Assembly: GCF_003258365.1 (NCBI RefSeq)
Contig: NZ_QHKM01000007.1
Span: forward strand, 210,665 to 274,664
Direction: 5' to 3'
DNA: 64,000 nucleotides
From: Hymenobacter edaphi
GTDB taxonomy: Bacteria; Bacteroidota; Bacteroidia; Cytophagales; Hymenobacteraceae
The notes under the pieces were generated by a model. That model was given only the letters and a program-made list of their open reading frames with translations, made no database searches and had not been told where the DNA came from. The position numbers and the translations under genes were made by a program. Each line of letters begins with the position of its first letter. The stretch's first letter is position 1. Positions 49,872 through 60,105 of the stretch are shown here, piece after piece.

Positions 49872-49883
49872 CGCCGGCGCTGC

Positions 49884-51104
<1,221 letters not shown>

Positions 51105-51312
51105 AGGGAACAGGCAGGTGGGTTAGGCGAGCAAAGTATTGAATCACAGTCCGATCCAAATCAGTGCTGACACTGAATTCGGGCGCGGCAGCCGATTCTG
51201 CCCCGGGCGCGCAGCGGCGGCCGTAATTTTTTTCAGGCCGGCGTGGGGGTAGGGGCGGGGTTGCGGGTCTTAGCAGTAGAAACCCGTTCCGACAACCCTT
51301 TCCAGACCTGCT

Positions 51313-52044
51313 ATGAAAACCTCCCTGTTCCTGCCGTTGCTGACGGCCTCCGGCGCGCTGCTGCTCAGCGGCTGCGGCAAAAACGGCCTCAACCCCACCA
51401 TCCGCGGCGAAGGCCCCAGCGTGGCCGAAACCCGCAGCCTGGCCAGCTTCAGCCGCGTGGAAGTGGCCACCGACGCCGAACTGGTCATCAGCCAGGGCCC
51501 CCGGCAGGAAGTGCGCGTGGAAGGCCAGCGCAACATCCTCGACATCCTCGAAACCGACGCCAGCGGCGGCAAGCTGCGGGTGGAAACCGGCCGCTACAAC
51601 CTGCGCAGCCACGAGCCCATCCGGGTGCTGGTGACGGTGCCGGCGCTGACCTCGGTGCGCCTTTCCTCCAACGGCCACATCCGCAGCGCCGCGGCCTGGG
51701 ACGCCAGCCGCTTCGACGTGGACGCCACCGGCTCGGGCAGCGTGGAACTGGTGCTGGGCCAGGTGCAGGACCTGCACACCGCCATTACCGGCTCGGGCGT
51801 GGTGACGCTGCGCGGCGCGGCGGCCGCCCACACGGCCCGCCTCACCGGCTCGGGCGAGCTGCAGGCCTACGAGCTCAGCACCCGCAGCAGCGACCTGACG
51901 GCCACCGGCTCGGGCCGCAGCTACGTGCGCGTGGCCGAGCGCCTGGACGTGAAGCTGACCGGCTCCGGCTCGGTGTACTATAAGGGCCGGCCGAGCGTGA
52001 GCCAGCGCACCACCGGCTCGGGCCGGGTCGTCGACGCCAACTAG
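51313..52044 (+). CDS. GIN-domain (DUF2807) lipoprotein 1
   Basis: 243 aa. Lipoprotein signal MKTSLFLPLLTASGALLLSG with the lipobox LSGC. The rest is the right-handed beta-helix-like GIN domain (PF10988): FSRVEVATDAELVISQGPRQ, VLVTVPALTSVRLSSNGHIR and recurrent TGSG turns (ATGSGSVELVLGQVQDLHTA, ITGSGVVTLRGAAA, LTGSGELQAYELST). Such proteins are cell-envelope lipoproteins of unknown function. It has a paralogue 136 bases downstream (52181), about 40% identical by eye, both starting MKTxLL and both preceded by a similar AGAAACCC-type leader. The pair is probably a tandem duplication. Confidence 0.87.
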   Translation: MKTSLFLPLLTASGALLLSGCGKNGLNPTIRGEGPSVAETRSLASFSRVEVATDAELVISQGPRQEVRVEGQRNILDILETDASGGKLRVETGRYNLRSHEPIRVLVTVPALTSVRLSSNGHIRSAAAWDASRFDVDATGSGSVELVLGQVQDLHTAITGSGVVTLRGAAAAHTARLTGSGELQAYELSTRSSDLTATGSGRSYVRVAERLDVKLTGSGSVYYKGRPSVSQRTTGSGRVVDAN

Positions 52045-52180
52045 ACACCGCGGGCGGCCCCGGCCCGGGGCCAGCCGGGCTCCGAAAAAAAAAGTTGCCG
52101 GCCGCGTGGGGGTGCCGGCCGCCTTGCGGATCATACCCTCAGAAACCCGAAACCGATTACTCAACTCCAGCCAACTAGCT

Positions 52181-52915
52181 ATGAAAACCAACCTGCTGCC
52201 CGCCCTGCTGCTGCCGGCCCTGCTGCTCACCACCGCCTGCTCGCACGAGGGCGACGCCTTCGGCCCGCGGGTGCGGGGCGTGGGCCCCACTGAAACCCAG
52301 AAGCGCACCGTCAACAGCTTCAGCCGCGTGGAGCTCAAGATTGACGCCGAAGTAATCCTGACCCAGGGGCCCCAGCGCGAGGTGCACATCGAGGCTCAGC
52401 AAAACATCCTCGACGTGCTCGAAACCGAGCTGAGCGGCGACGAGCTGCAGATCGAGTACGGCCACGCCCGCGTGGTGGGCCACAGCCCCGTAAAGGTTTA
52501 CATCACCGCGCCTTCCCTCTCGGAGGTGGAGGTGTCCGGCTCGGGCAAGCTGCGCACGGCCACGCCCTGGGCGGCCAACTCGCTGAAAGTCGGCGTGACG
52601 GGCTCGGGCGAGGCCGATGTGGAGCTGGCCAATGTCGACGGGCTGCGCGCCACCGTGTCGGGCTCGGGCGAGGTGAAGCTGCGCGGCACGGCCGCCACCA
52701 ACAACATCAGCATCTCCGGCTCGGGCAAGGTGTCGGCCTACGACCTGAGCACCCAGGACACCTACGCCAGCATCTCGGGCTCGGGCAAGGCCTACGTGCG
52801 GGCCGCCCGCACGCTTTCGGCCGAAATCAGCGGCTCGGGCACCGTGTACTACCGCGGCACGCCCACCGTCACCAGCCGCATTTCCGGCTCGGGTAAAGTA
52901 TTGACGGGCAACTAA
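52181..52915 (+). CDS. GIN-domain (DUF2807) lipoprotein 2
   Basis: 244 aa from ATG at 52181 (MKTNLLPALLLPALLLTTAC); a longer open frame upstream lacks a signal peptide at its start. Same fold as its neighbour at 51313: FSRVELKIDAEVILTQGPQR, VYITAPSLSEVEVSGSGKLR and successive SGSG turns (VTGSGEADVELANVDG, VSGSGEVKLRGTAA, ISGSGKVSAYDLST, ISGSGKAYVRAARTL). The turn motif is SGSG here against TGSG in copy 1. No function known. A unit-repeat palindrome separates it from the TonB receptor gene. Confidence 0.87.
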   Translation: MKTNLLPALLLPALLLTTACSHEGDAFGPRVRGVGPTETQKRTVNSFSRVELKIDAEVILTQGPQREVHIEAQQNILDVLETELSGDELQIEYGHARVVGHSPVKVYITAPSLSEVEVSGSGKLRTATPWAANSLKVGVTGSGEADVELANVDGLRATVSGSGEVKLRGTAATNNISISGSGKVSAYDLSTQDTYASISGSGKAYVRAARTLSAEISGSGTVYYRGTPTVTSRISGSGKVLTGN

Positions 52916-52917
52916 CT

Positions 52918-53090
52918 AGTGGTGAAATAGTGAAATGGTGAGTTTGATGTTCAGGAGGCCGAATAAGGTAAAGATTCGATAAAGGCGTCTGCTACAACCA
53001 AATGCACCGCTGCTGCCACTCTCCGCGGAAACCGCGGGACCGGGCAAGCAGCTCGTCAAACTCACCATTTCACAATTTCACCACATCACC
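52918..53090. repeat. Unit-repeat palindrome before the TonB receptor gene
   Basis: Left arm 52918-52949 GTGGTGAAATAGTGAAATGG then TGAGTTTGATG; right arm 53056-53090 TCAAACTCACCATTTCACAA then TTTCACCACATCACC. Units are GGTGAAAT-like (8 nt). The left arm starts three bases after the GIN2 stop. The loop is about 106 bases. Left arm and TTTGATGTTC are shared with 9731-9840. Confidence 0.85.
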
Positions 53091-53178
53091 GACTCGCGTC
53101 CGCTCCTTGTTCCAACCACCGTCCGCTGGCTGCCGGTTTCTGCTCGTCGGCCGCTAGCGGGCTGCTCTGAAAACAAAC

Positions 53179-55548
53179 ATGAAAAACTCTACCTCCTGGG
53201 CGCTGACGGCCGGCTTGCTGCTGGCCGCCGGCCCCGCCTGGAGCCAAACCGCGCCCGCCGCGCCGGCCGCCCTCAGCGGCACCCTGCGCGACGCGGCCAC
53301 CGGCGAAGCCCTCGTGGGCGCCAGCGTCTTCGTCAAGGCCCTCGGCCAGGGCACCAGCACCGACGAAAACGGCTTCTACCGCCTCGTGCTGCCCAAGGGC
53401 ACCCACACTGTCACCTACCAGATCCTGGGCTTCGAGCCCCAGCAGGTCACGCTCACCCTCGCCGGGGATATGACCCGCTCAGTGAAGCTCGGCGCCCAGC
53501 GCCAGCAAACCCGGGAAGTGGTGGTGACGGGCCTGCGGGCCGAAGACAACGTGAAAAAGCCCGAAATGAGCGTCAACCGCCTCGACATGAAGACGGTGAA
53601 GCTCATGCCGGCCCTGCTCGGCGAGGTCGACGTGGTGCGCAGCATTCAGCTGCTGCCGGGCGTGACGACGGTGGGGGAGGGCGCCTCGGGCTTCAACGTG
53701 CGCGGCGGCGGCATCGACCAGAACCTGATTCTGATGGACGAAATGCCGGTCTACAACGTGTCGCACCTGTTTGGCTTCTTCTCCGCCTTCAACCCCGACG
53801 CGGTGCAGGACATGACGCTCTACAAGGGCGCCATTCCGGCCCGCTACGGCGGCCGCCTCTCCTCGCTGCTCGACGTGAAGATGCGCGACGGGCGCCAGGC
53901 CGAGCGCCTGACTGTCAACGGCGGCGTGGGGCTGATTTCCTCGCGCCTCGCCGTGGAAGCCCCGCTGATCAAGGACCGCACCTCCATTTCGCTGGCCGGC
54001 CGCCGCTCCTACGGCGACCTGTTCCTGAAGCTTATTCCGGAGCAGCGGAAAAACCAGGCCTACTTCTACGACCTGAACGTGAAGGTGAATCACCGCTTCA
54101 GCGCCAAGGACCAGCTGACCCTGACCGGCTACCGCGGCCGCGACGTGTTCAACTTCGCCGACGTGTTCAAAAACGACTGGGGCAACATGGGCGCTTCGGC
54201 CCGCTGGACGCACCAGTTCTCGCCCCGCCTGTTCGGCTCGGCCTCGGCCGTGGTGGCCCAGTACGACTACGGCCTCGGCGTGCCCAACGGCACCCAGGCC
54301 TTCGACTGGACCTCCAAAATCCGCAACTACACCGGCAAGGCCGACTTCAGCTACCAGCTCGGCGCGAATAACACGCTGGCGGCCGGCGTGAGCGGCACGC
54401 GCTACCACTTCGAGCCGGCCACGGTGAAGGCGCTCAGCGCCGAGTCCATCTTCCGGGGGCTGAAAGTGGACGACCAGCAGGCCGGCGAGTACGCCGCCTA
54501 CCTCGACAACGAGCAAACCCTGGGCCCGCGCCTGCAGCTGCAGTACGGCCTGCGCGTGTCGGTCTACGACTTCCTGGGCTCGGGCACCGCCATTTCCGAC
54601 TACGTGGGCGAAACCGGCCAGCGCAAAACGCCCGTCAACACCCGCACGTACCAGGACGGGGAGCGGATCAAGCGCTACGCCAACCTGGAGCCCCGGGCCT
54701 CCGCGCGCTACACCCTGGACCTGAACAGCTCGCTGAAAGCCAGCTACACCCGCACGGCCCAGTACGTGCACCTGATTTCGAACACCACCGCCGCCTCGCC
54801 GCTGGACGTGTGGAGCCCGAGCACCAACAACATCCGGCCCGAGCGCGGCAACCAGGTGGCCCTGGGCTACTTCCGCAACTTCCACGACAACGCCTACGAG
54901 GCCTCGGTGGAGGTATTTGGCAAGACCATGGACAACCAGGTCGACTACGTGAACGGGGCCAACACCCTGCTCAACAAGGACCTGGAAGGCGAGCTGCTCT
55001 ACGGGCAGGGCCGGGCCTACGGCGCCGAGTTTTTCGTCAAGAAAAGCCAGGGCAAGCTCTCGGGCTGGGTGAGCTACACGCTGAGCCGCTCGGAGCGGCA
55101 GATCGACGGCATCAACCGGGACCAGTGGTACCCGAATAAGTACGACAAGACGCACAGCCTCAACGTGGTGGGTATGTACCAGCTTGGGCCCCGGCTGACG
55201 GCCTCGGCCAGCTTCGCCTACGGCACCGGCGTGGCCACCACCTTCCCCAACGGCCGCTTCGTGTACGAGGGCCTGGTGGTGCCCGTGGTCAGCGGCGACG
55301 CCCGCAACAACTACCGCGTGCCCGCCTACCACCGCCTCGACCTCGGCGCCACGCTGAAGAACCGCCCCCGGCCCGACCGGCGCTGGCAGAGCGAGTGGGT
55401 GTTTTCGGTCTACAACGCCTACTCGCGCCGCAACCCCTACGGCATCTACTTCCGCCAGAACGAGGACAACCCGCGCAAAACCGAGGCCGTGCGCCTGGCC
55501 GTGTTCGGCTCGGTCATTCCGTCGGTGTCCTACAACTTCAACTTCTGA
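53179..55548 (+). CDS. TonB-dependent receptor paired with DUF4249
   Basis: 789 aa. Signal peptide MKNSTSWALTAGLLLAAGPA. Carboxypeptidase-D-like domain about residues 33-115 (LSGTLRDAATGEALVGASVF). Plug from about 130 (VRSIQLLPGVTTVGEGASGF, VRGGGIDQNLILMDEMPVYN), then a barrel ending in VSYNFNF with the terminal Phe. The plug and LLPGV / FNVRGGG pattern are of the type that co-occurs with DUF4249 lipoproteins in Bacteroidota. Its TGA overlaps the ATG of the small gene, and that gene overlaps the DUF4249 gene, so the three are translationally coupled. Ligand unknown. Confidence 0.9.
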   Translation: MKNSTSWALTAGLLLAAGPAWSQTAPAAPAALSGTLRDAATGEALVGASVFVKALGQGTSTDENGFYRLVLPKGTHTVTYQILGFEPQQVTLTLAGDMTRSVKLGAQRQQTREVVVTGLRAEDNVKKPEMSVNRLDMKTVKLMPALLGEVDVVRSIQLLPGVTTVGEGASGFNVRGGGIDQNLILMDEMPVYNVSHLFGFFSAFNPDAVQDMTLYKGAIPARYGGRLSSLLDVKMRDGRQAERLTVNGGVGLISSRLAVEAPLIKDRTSISLAGRRSYGDLFLKLIPEQRKNQAYFYDLNVKVNHRFSAKDQLTLTGYRGRDVFNFADVFKNDWGNMGASARWTHQFSPRLFGSASAVVAQYDYGLGVPNGTQAFDWTSKIRNYTGKADFSYQLGANNTLAAGVSGTRYHFEPATVKALSAESIFRGLKVDDQQAGEYAAYLDNEQTLGPRLQLQYGLRVSVYDFLGSGTAISDYVGETGQRKTPVNTRTYQDGERIKRYANLEPRASARYTLDLNSSLKASYTRTAQYVHLISNTTAASPLDVWSPSTNNIRPERGNQVALGYFRNFHDNAYEASVEVFGKTMDNQVDYVNGANTLLNKDLEGELLYGQGRAYGAEFFVKKSQGKLSGWVSYTLSRSERQIDGINRDQWYPNKYDKTHSLNVVGMYQLGPRLTASASFAYGTGVATTFPNGRFVYEGLVVPVVSGDARNNYRVPAYHRLDLGATLKNRPRPDRRWQSEWVFSVYNAYSRRNPYGIYFRQNEDNPRKTEAVRLAVFGSVIPSVSYNFNF

Positions 55549-55811
55549 TGGCCCGCCCCGCTGCCCTGCGCCCCGCGGTAAAGCCGAAGCCCGGCCCCGC
55601 CCTGCGCCCGATGGAAACCTACTACCCCACGATTGAGACGCGCGTGCACGTGGCCGCCACGGAAGCCGGCCTGGCGCTTTTCTACGAGGCCGGCGGCCGG
55701 TTGCAGACCGAGGGCCTGCGCTTTGGCGTCTCGCATGCCGCCGCTGACCGCCGCGTGCTGACCATCGAAATCGAATATTCCCAAGACTTGCGCTGCCCTT
55801 CTGAGCTATGA
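55548..55811 (+). CDS. Small coupled protein between receptor and DUF4249 lipoprotein
   Basis: 87 aa from the ATG that overlaps the receptor stop (TGATG); an internal ATG at 55611 (METYYPTIETRVHVAATEAG) gives 66 aa and better composition. The first 20 residues are Pro/Ala/Lys-rich with little structure. The rest could be a small alpha/beta unit (AGLALFYEAGGRLQTEGLRF, RRVLTIEIEYSQDL). No signal peptide. Its TGA overlaps the ATG of the DUF4249 gene (ATGA). No family recognised. The double overlap supports that it is translated. Confidence 0.55.
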   Translation: MARPAALRPAVKPKPGPALRPMETYYPTIETRVHVAATEAGLALFYEAGGRLQTEGLRFGVSHAAADRRVLTIEIEYSQDLRCPSEL

Positions 55812-56635
55812 AACGCTTCCCCTTTTTCCTGACCTTGCTCACGGCCGGTCTCGCCCTGCTCAGCAGCTGCACCGACGTGGTCGACGTGGAGCTGCCCGAG
55901 CCCGAGCCGCTGCTGGCCGTCGAAGGCAACATCACCGACCAGCCCGGGCCCTACACCATTCGGCTGACCAAAACTGGGCCCTACTTCCAGGACCAGGAGC
56001 CGCCCGTCGTGCGCGGGGCCGAGCTGGTGCTCAGCGCCAACGACGGCACCACCGAAACCCTGCGCGAAACCGCCCCCGGCGTGTACCAGACCCGCCAGCT
56101 GCAGGGCAAAATCGGCCAGCACTACGTGCTCAGTATCAAGGCCGAGGGCCAGCACTACCGCGCCGCCACCGAAATCAAGCGCATTCCCGGCATCGACGGG
56201 CTCAGCCAGCAGTACAAGCAGAACGAGCCCGGCTGGGACAACGGCATCTACGCCTTCTACAACGGCCCGGAGCTGCCCGGCGCGGGCGACTACTACCGCT
56301 TCAAGATCTTCCTCAACGGCGAGCTGCAGAACGACCCCGACGACCTGGTGGTGCGCGACGACGCCCTCGTGGACGGCCGCTACATCGGCGGCATCGAGCT
56401 GAACAGCGAACCGCTGCAGCCCGGCGACAGCGTGCGCGTGCAGCTGCTCTCGCTGCCGCAGGACTACTATTACTTCCTCAACGAGATGTTCACCCAGATC
56501 AACAACGTGGGCCTGTTTTCCTCGCCGCCGGCCAACGTGCGCTCCAACGTGGTGAACGTGGACCCCGCCGGTCCCAAAGCCGTGGGCTACTTCGCCGGCA
56601 CCGCCGTGCGCTCGGCCCGCCTGACCATCCAGTAA
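55808..56635 (+). CDS. DUF4249 outer-membrane lipoprotein
   Basis: 275 aa. Lipoprotein signal MKRFPFFLTLLTAGLALLSS followed by the lipobox Cys. DUF4249 family: DVVDVELPEPEPLLAVEGNI, TDQPGPYTIRLTKTGPYFQD, VVRGAELVLSANDGTTETLR, then GDYYRFKIFLNGELQNDPDD, LVDGRYIGGIELNSEPLQPG and the C-terminal VVNVDPAGPKAVGYFAGTAV. The family is typically encoded beside TonB receptors and is thought to be a surface-exposed ligand-binding partner. It starts within the stop of the small gene, so it is part of the same unit. Substrate is unknown. Confidence 0.9.
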   Translation: MKRFPFFLTLLTAGLALLSSCTDVVDVELPEPEPLLAVEGNITDQPGPYTIRLTKTGPYFQDQEPPVVRGAELVLSANDGTTETLRETAPGVYQTRQLQGKIGQHYVLSIKAEGQHYRAATEIKRIPGIDGLSQQYKQNEPGWDNGIYAFYNGPELPGAGDYYRFKIFLNGELQNDPDDLVVRDDALVDGRYIGGIELNSEPLQPGDSVRVQLLSLPQDYYYFLNEMFTQINNVGLFSSPPANVRSNVVNVDPAGPKAVGYFAGTAVRSARLTIQ

Positions 56636-56642
56636 GGCCGTA

Positions 56643-56684
56643 GCGCGGGCTTGGCGGCGCCGACCTTTGGTTCCGCCCGCGTTC
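56643..56684. repeat. GCGCGGGCTT repeat, copy 1
   Basis: About 42 bases, GCGCGGGCTTGGCGGCGCCG to GCCCGCGTT, nearly identical to copy 2 at 60106-60146. Each copy ends with the complement-like GCCCGCG of its GCGCGGGC start, so it can form a hairpin. A second small inverted repeat (GCGGGCTAAAGCCCG) lies at 56755-56770. Confidence 0.7.
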
Positions 56685-56814
56685 ATCGGATAGTAGTCCA
56701 TAACCGCTCGGTGCCGGTCGTTCTGCGACAATCGTCCGGGCGGACGCGGGCTAAAGCCCGGGCTACTGCGCTACATCCGCCGAAATTCCGCAAATTCACC
56801 GCTCAACCGCCACC

Positions 56815-57891
56815 ATGCTTCACCTCCACGCCGATACCGATGCCCCCTGGGAGCTGCTGGCCAAGCACCTCGCGGGCGAAGCATCGGCGGCGGAGCAGGC
56901 GCAGCTGCACCAGTGGCTCACGGCCGCGCCCAGCCGCCTGCGCCTGCTCACCGACGCGACCCGGGCCTGGGAGCGGGGCGGCCGCGTGGCCGAGGTCTTC
57001 ACCGACGCCGACGTGGCCCCGGCCTGGCAGCGCTTCAGCGTCGCCGCGGGCCTGCAAGCCGCCGGCACGGCCCCCGCGCCGCCCGCCCCGGCCGAACCGG
57101 GCCGGGTGGTGCCGATGTGGCAAACAGCTCGGCCCTGGCTGCGCGTGGCGGCGGCCGTGCTCCTGCTCGTGGGCTTCTGGGCCGTGGCCCGCACTTTCCT
57201 GCGGACAACTGCCGCCCGGGCCGTGACCGTGGCCGCCGGCCCCCGGCGCCAGCTGGCTACCCTGCCCGACGGCAGCCGGGTGTGGGTGAACAAGAACTCC
57301 ACCCTGAGCTACGCGGCCGACTTCAACCAGACCAGCCGGGTGGTGCAGCTGCGCGGCGAGGCCTTTTTTGAGGTGAGGAAAGACCACGGCCGCCCCTTCA
57401 CGGTGCTGGCCGGCGACACCCGCACCCGGGTGCTCGGCACTTCCTTCAACGTGCGCGCCTACGCCACCGAAGACTCGGTGGAAGTGGCGGTGGTGACGGG
57501 CCGCGTGGCCTTCGCCCCCGACCGCCAGAAACTCACCGTGCAGGATTCGGTGCTGCTCACGCCCGGCCTGCGCGGCGTCATTCGCCGCACGGCGCCCGCC
57601 GTGGCCGTGCAGCGCCGCATCACCGATCCGAACTTCCGCGCCTGGCAGCACGACGAGCTGGTGTTCGACAACCAGCCGCTGGGCCAGGTGGCCGGCACGC
57701 TCACGCGCTACTACGGCACGCCGGTGGCCCTGAGCCGCCCCGAGCTGGCCAACTGCCGCTTCACCGGCACTTTCCACCAGGCCGAGCTACCGCAGGTGCT
57801 GCGCGTGCTCAGTCTCTCGGCCAACCTGTCGGTGACGCAGTCGGCCCAGGGCGGCTACACCCTCGACGGACCGGGCTGCCCCAGCCTGTAA
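56815..57891 (+). CDS. FecR-family anti-sigma factor
   Basis: 358 aa. N-terminal cytoplasmic part binds sigma (residues 1-100: LLAKHLAGEASAAEQAQLHQ, WLTAAPSRLRLLTDATRAWE). One transmembrane helix at about 108-130 (LRVAAAVLLLVGFWAVARTF). The periplasmic FecR domain follows: RRQLATLPDGSRVWVNKNST, VVQLRGEAFFEVRKDHGRPF, VLGTSFNVRAYATEDSVEVA. The C-terminal DUF4974 region is LVFDNQPLGQVAGTLTRYYG to LRVLSLSANLSVTQS. The cognate sigma factor may be the one at 49284. The STN-repeat protein follows 36 bases later on the same strand. Confidence 0.92.
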   Translation: MLHLHADTDAPWELLAKHLAGEASAAEQAQLHQWLTAAPSRLRLLTDATRAWERGGRVAEVFTDADVAPAWQRFSVAAGLQAAGTAPAPPAPAEPGRVVPMWQTARPWLRVAAAVLLLVGFWAVARTFLRTTAARAVTVAAGPRRQLATLPDGSRVWVNKNSTLSYAADFNQTSRVVQLRGEAFFEVRKDHGRPFTVLAGDTRTRVLGTSFNVRAYATEDSVEVAVVTGRVAFAPDRQKLTVQDSVLLTPGLRGVIRRTAPAVAVQRRITDPNFRAWQHDELVFDNQPLGQVAGTLTRYYGTPVALSRPELANCRFTGTFHQAELPQVLRVLSLSANLSVTQSAQGGYTLDGPGCPSL

Positions 57892-57927
57892 CTCATACCT
57901 CTCCCCGCCATTTTTCCCCTGCCCGCT

Positions 57928-59919
57928 ATGCGCAACCGCATATGCCTGGCCGCCGCCGTGCTGTGCGCACTGGCCGGTGCGCCCGCCGCCGCTCAGGTGC
58001 GCACCGGCTCGGTGCTGGACCGCCGGGTGACGGTGACCTTCAACCAGGCGCCGCTGGAATCGGTGCTGCGTACGCTGCGGCGCCAGTACGGCGTGCGCAT
58101 CTCCTACAGCAACACGGCCCTGAACCTGCGCCAGCCCGTCACGCTCAACGTGCAGAACCAACCCCTGCGCGCCGTGCTCAGCGAAGTGCTGGAAGGCAAG
58201 AACATCGGCTACGAGCTGGTGGGCGACCAGCTGGTGCTGCACCCCGCCCCGCCCAGGGCCCCGGCGCCGAAAGCCGCCCCGGCCGCCCCCGCGGCCACCA
58301 CGACGACCACCGTCAGCCGCGCCGGCACCGACAAAGCGCCCGACAGCCCGGCCGCCGCGGCGGACAAAGAGCCGGAAGCCCGCGCCGCCGCCGAACCGGC
58401 CCGGCCTGCTCCGGCCGGCGCGGCGCCCGTTAAAACCAAGCCAGCCGTGCCGGCGAAGAAAACCCCGGCCAAACCGGCTTCCGGCACCGCCGCCAAGGGC
58501 AGCACGTCCGGCCGCGGCGCCGCCACCGCCGCGGGCGGCCAGACGACGGCAAAGTCGACGGCAACAGCTGCCGGCAACACGCCGGCGGGCCGGTCCGCCG
58601 GCGGCCCCGCCGCCGAGCCGACGGCAGCAACCGGCCCGGCCGCCGCAACGCCGGCCACTCAAGCCCCTGGGACGCCCACGGCCGCTGCCCCACCGGTGCC
58701 CGTCCCGGCCGGCGCGCCGGCTGACTCTGCGGCGGCTGAAGCGCCCCAAGAGCCGGCCCGGCCGACGTTCACCAAGCCCGCCCAGATTTCCCTGCTCGGG
58801 CCGCTCGGCTCCAACGGCCTGCGCAGCGGGCAGACGGTCAACCACGTGTCCATCAACGTGCTGGGTGGCTACGCGGCGGGCGTGGATGGATTCGAAGCGG
58901 CGGGCCTCGTCAACGTGGACCGCGACACGGTAGCGGGCGTGCAGGTGGCGGGTCTGGCCAACGTCGTTGGCCGCCACCTCGACGGCTTTCAGGCCGCCGG
59001 GCTGGCCAACGTGCTCGGCGGGCCCGGCCGGGGCTGGCAGGCGGCGGGCCTGCTGAACCTGGCCACGCGGCCCGTAGCCGGCGCCCAGACGGCGGGCCTG
59101 TTCAACTACGCCGGCCCGCGCAAGCGCCCCGCCGAGCCCGAGCTGACGGCCAGCACCGCCGCCCTGGGCACCAGCGCCAGCGGGGGCCTCGACGCCGCCC
59201 CGGCCGCCACGCCCGTGGCCGTGCAGGCCGCCGGGGTGTTCAACGTGGCCCTGACGGAAATGCGCGGCGGGCAGGCCGCCGGACTCTTCAACGTGGCCAA
59301 GGAAACCAACGGGCTGCAGGCGGCGGGGCTGTTCAACGTGGCCGGTACCGTGCGCGGCGTGCAGCTGGCCGGGCTGGTCAACTTCGCCGACTCGGTGCGG
59401 GGCGTCAGCCTGGCGCCCTTCAACTTCGTGGTGCACGGCTACCACCGCCTCGAACTCACCCATTCCGAAACCTGGCCCGTCACGGCCAGCCTGAAGCTGG
59501 GCGGCTCGGCGGCGTTCTACACCTTCTTCACCGGCGCCTACGACGGCTTCGGCCGCGGCCCGCGCCGCTGGGCGGCCGGCTACGGCTTCGGCACCGACGT
59601 GTGGGCCCGGCGCCGCCTCAGCCTCAGCCTCGACGCCGTGGCGCTGCACGTCAACGAGGAGCAGCGCGGCCTGACCCGCGCCCTGAACCTGCACAACCAG
59701 CTGCGCCTGCTGGTGGGCCTCACGCCCTTCAGGCCCGGCAGCCACATCCGCCTGGTGGCGGGCCCCACCGTCAGCGTGCTCGTCACGCAGCGCTACGATA
59801 CCGCCGAAGGCCGCGTGTATTCCAACCTCAGCCAGGGACGCAAGCTGTGGCTGAACGACGGCAACGCCCGCACCCGCGTGCTCGGCTGGTACGGCTACAG
59901 CGTGGGCCTGCGGTTTTGA
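57928..59919 (+). CDS. STN-domain protein with surface repeats
   Basis: 663 aa. Signal peptide MRNRICLAAAVLCALAGAPA. An STN (secretin/TonB short N-terminal) domain spans about residues 30-110: FNQAPLESVLRTLRRQYGVR, ISYSNTALNLRQPVTLNVQN. A Pro/Ala/Thr-rich low-complexity linker (about 110-285) follows. About eight 22-residue repeats with the core AGLxNV (about 303-500) read FEAAGLVNVDRDTV, VQVAGLANVVGRHL, FQAAGLANVLGG, WQAAGLLNLATRP, LQAAGLFNVAGTV; this is the pattern of LA_2272-type surface-repeat proteins. A beta-rich C-terminal third ends YSVGLRF. STN domains usually meet FecR in receptor signalling, yet here there is no plug or TonB-receptor barrel. Function is inferred to be surface or signalling related. 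Confidence 0.8.
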   Translation: MRNRICLAAAVLCALAGAPAAAQVRTGSVLDRRVTVTFNQAPLESVLRTLRRQYGVRISYSNTALNLRQPVTLNVQNQPLRAVLSEVLEGKNIGYELVGDQLVLHPAPPRAPAPKAAPAAPAATTTTTVSRAGTDKAPDSPAAAADKEPEARAAAEPARPAPAGAAPVKTKPAVPAKKTPAKPASGTAAKGSTSGRGAATAAGGQTTAKSTATAAGNTPAGRSAGGPAAEPTAATGPAAATPATQAPGTPTAAAPPVPVPAGAPADSAAAEAPQEPARPTFTKPAQISLLGPLGSNGLRSGQTVNHVSINVLGGYAAGVDGFEAAGLVNVDRDTVAGVQVAGLANVVGRHLDGFQAAGLANVLGGPGRGWQAAGLLNLATRPVAGAQTAGLFNYAGPRKRPAEPELTASTAALGTSASGGLDAAPAATPVAVQAAGVFNVALTEMRGGQAAGLFNVAKETNGLQAAGLFNVAGTVRGVQLAGLVNFADSVRGVSLAPFNFVVHGYHRLELTHSETWPVTASLKLGGSAAFYTFFTGAYDGFGRGPRRWAAGYGFGTDVWARRRLSLSLDAVALHVNEEQRGLTRALNLHNQLRLLVGLTPFRPGSHIRLVAGPTVSVLVTQRYDTAEGRVYSNLSQGRKLWLNDGNARTRVLGWYGYSVGLRF

Positions 59920-60105
59920 GCAGCGGTCCAGGCTATTTTTTCCGGGCGCCGGCCAGCCGGGAAGACGCATAGGGGCGTTTCACCGTCCGTGCCGTGCGGC
60001 AATCGGGCGGGTGTCAACCGTTCAGCGCCGAGCAGGTTGCGTCTTCACAGCGGGCTGCCGGTTTGGAGGCTATAGCCGTTTCCCCATCGGCGTAGCCGAA
60101 ATGCA

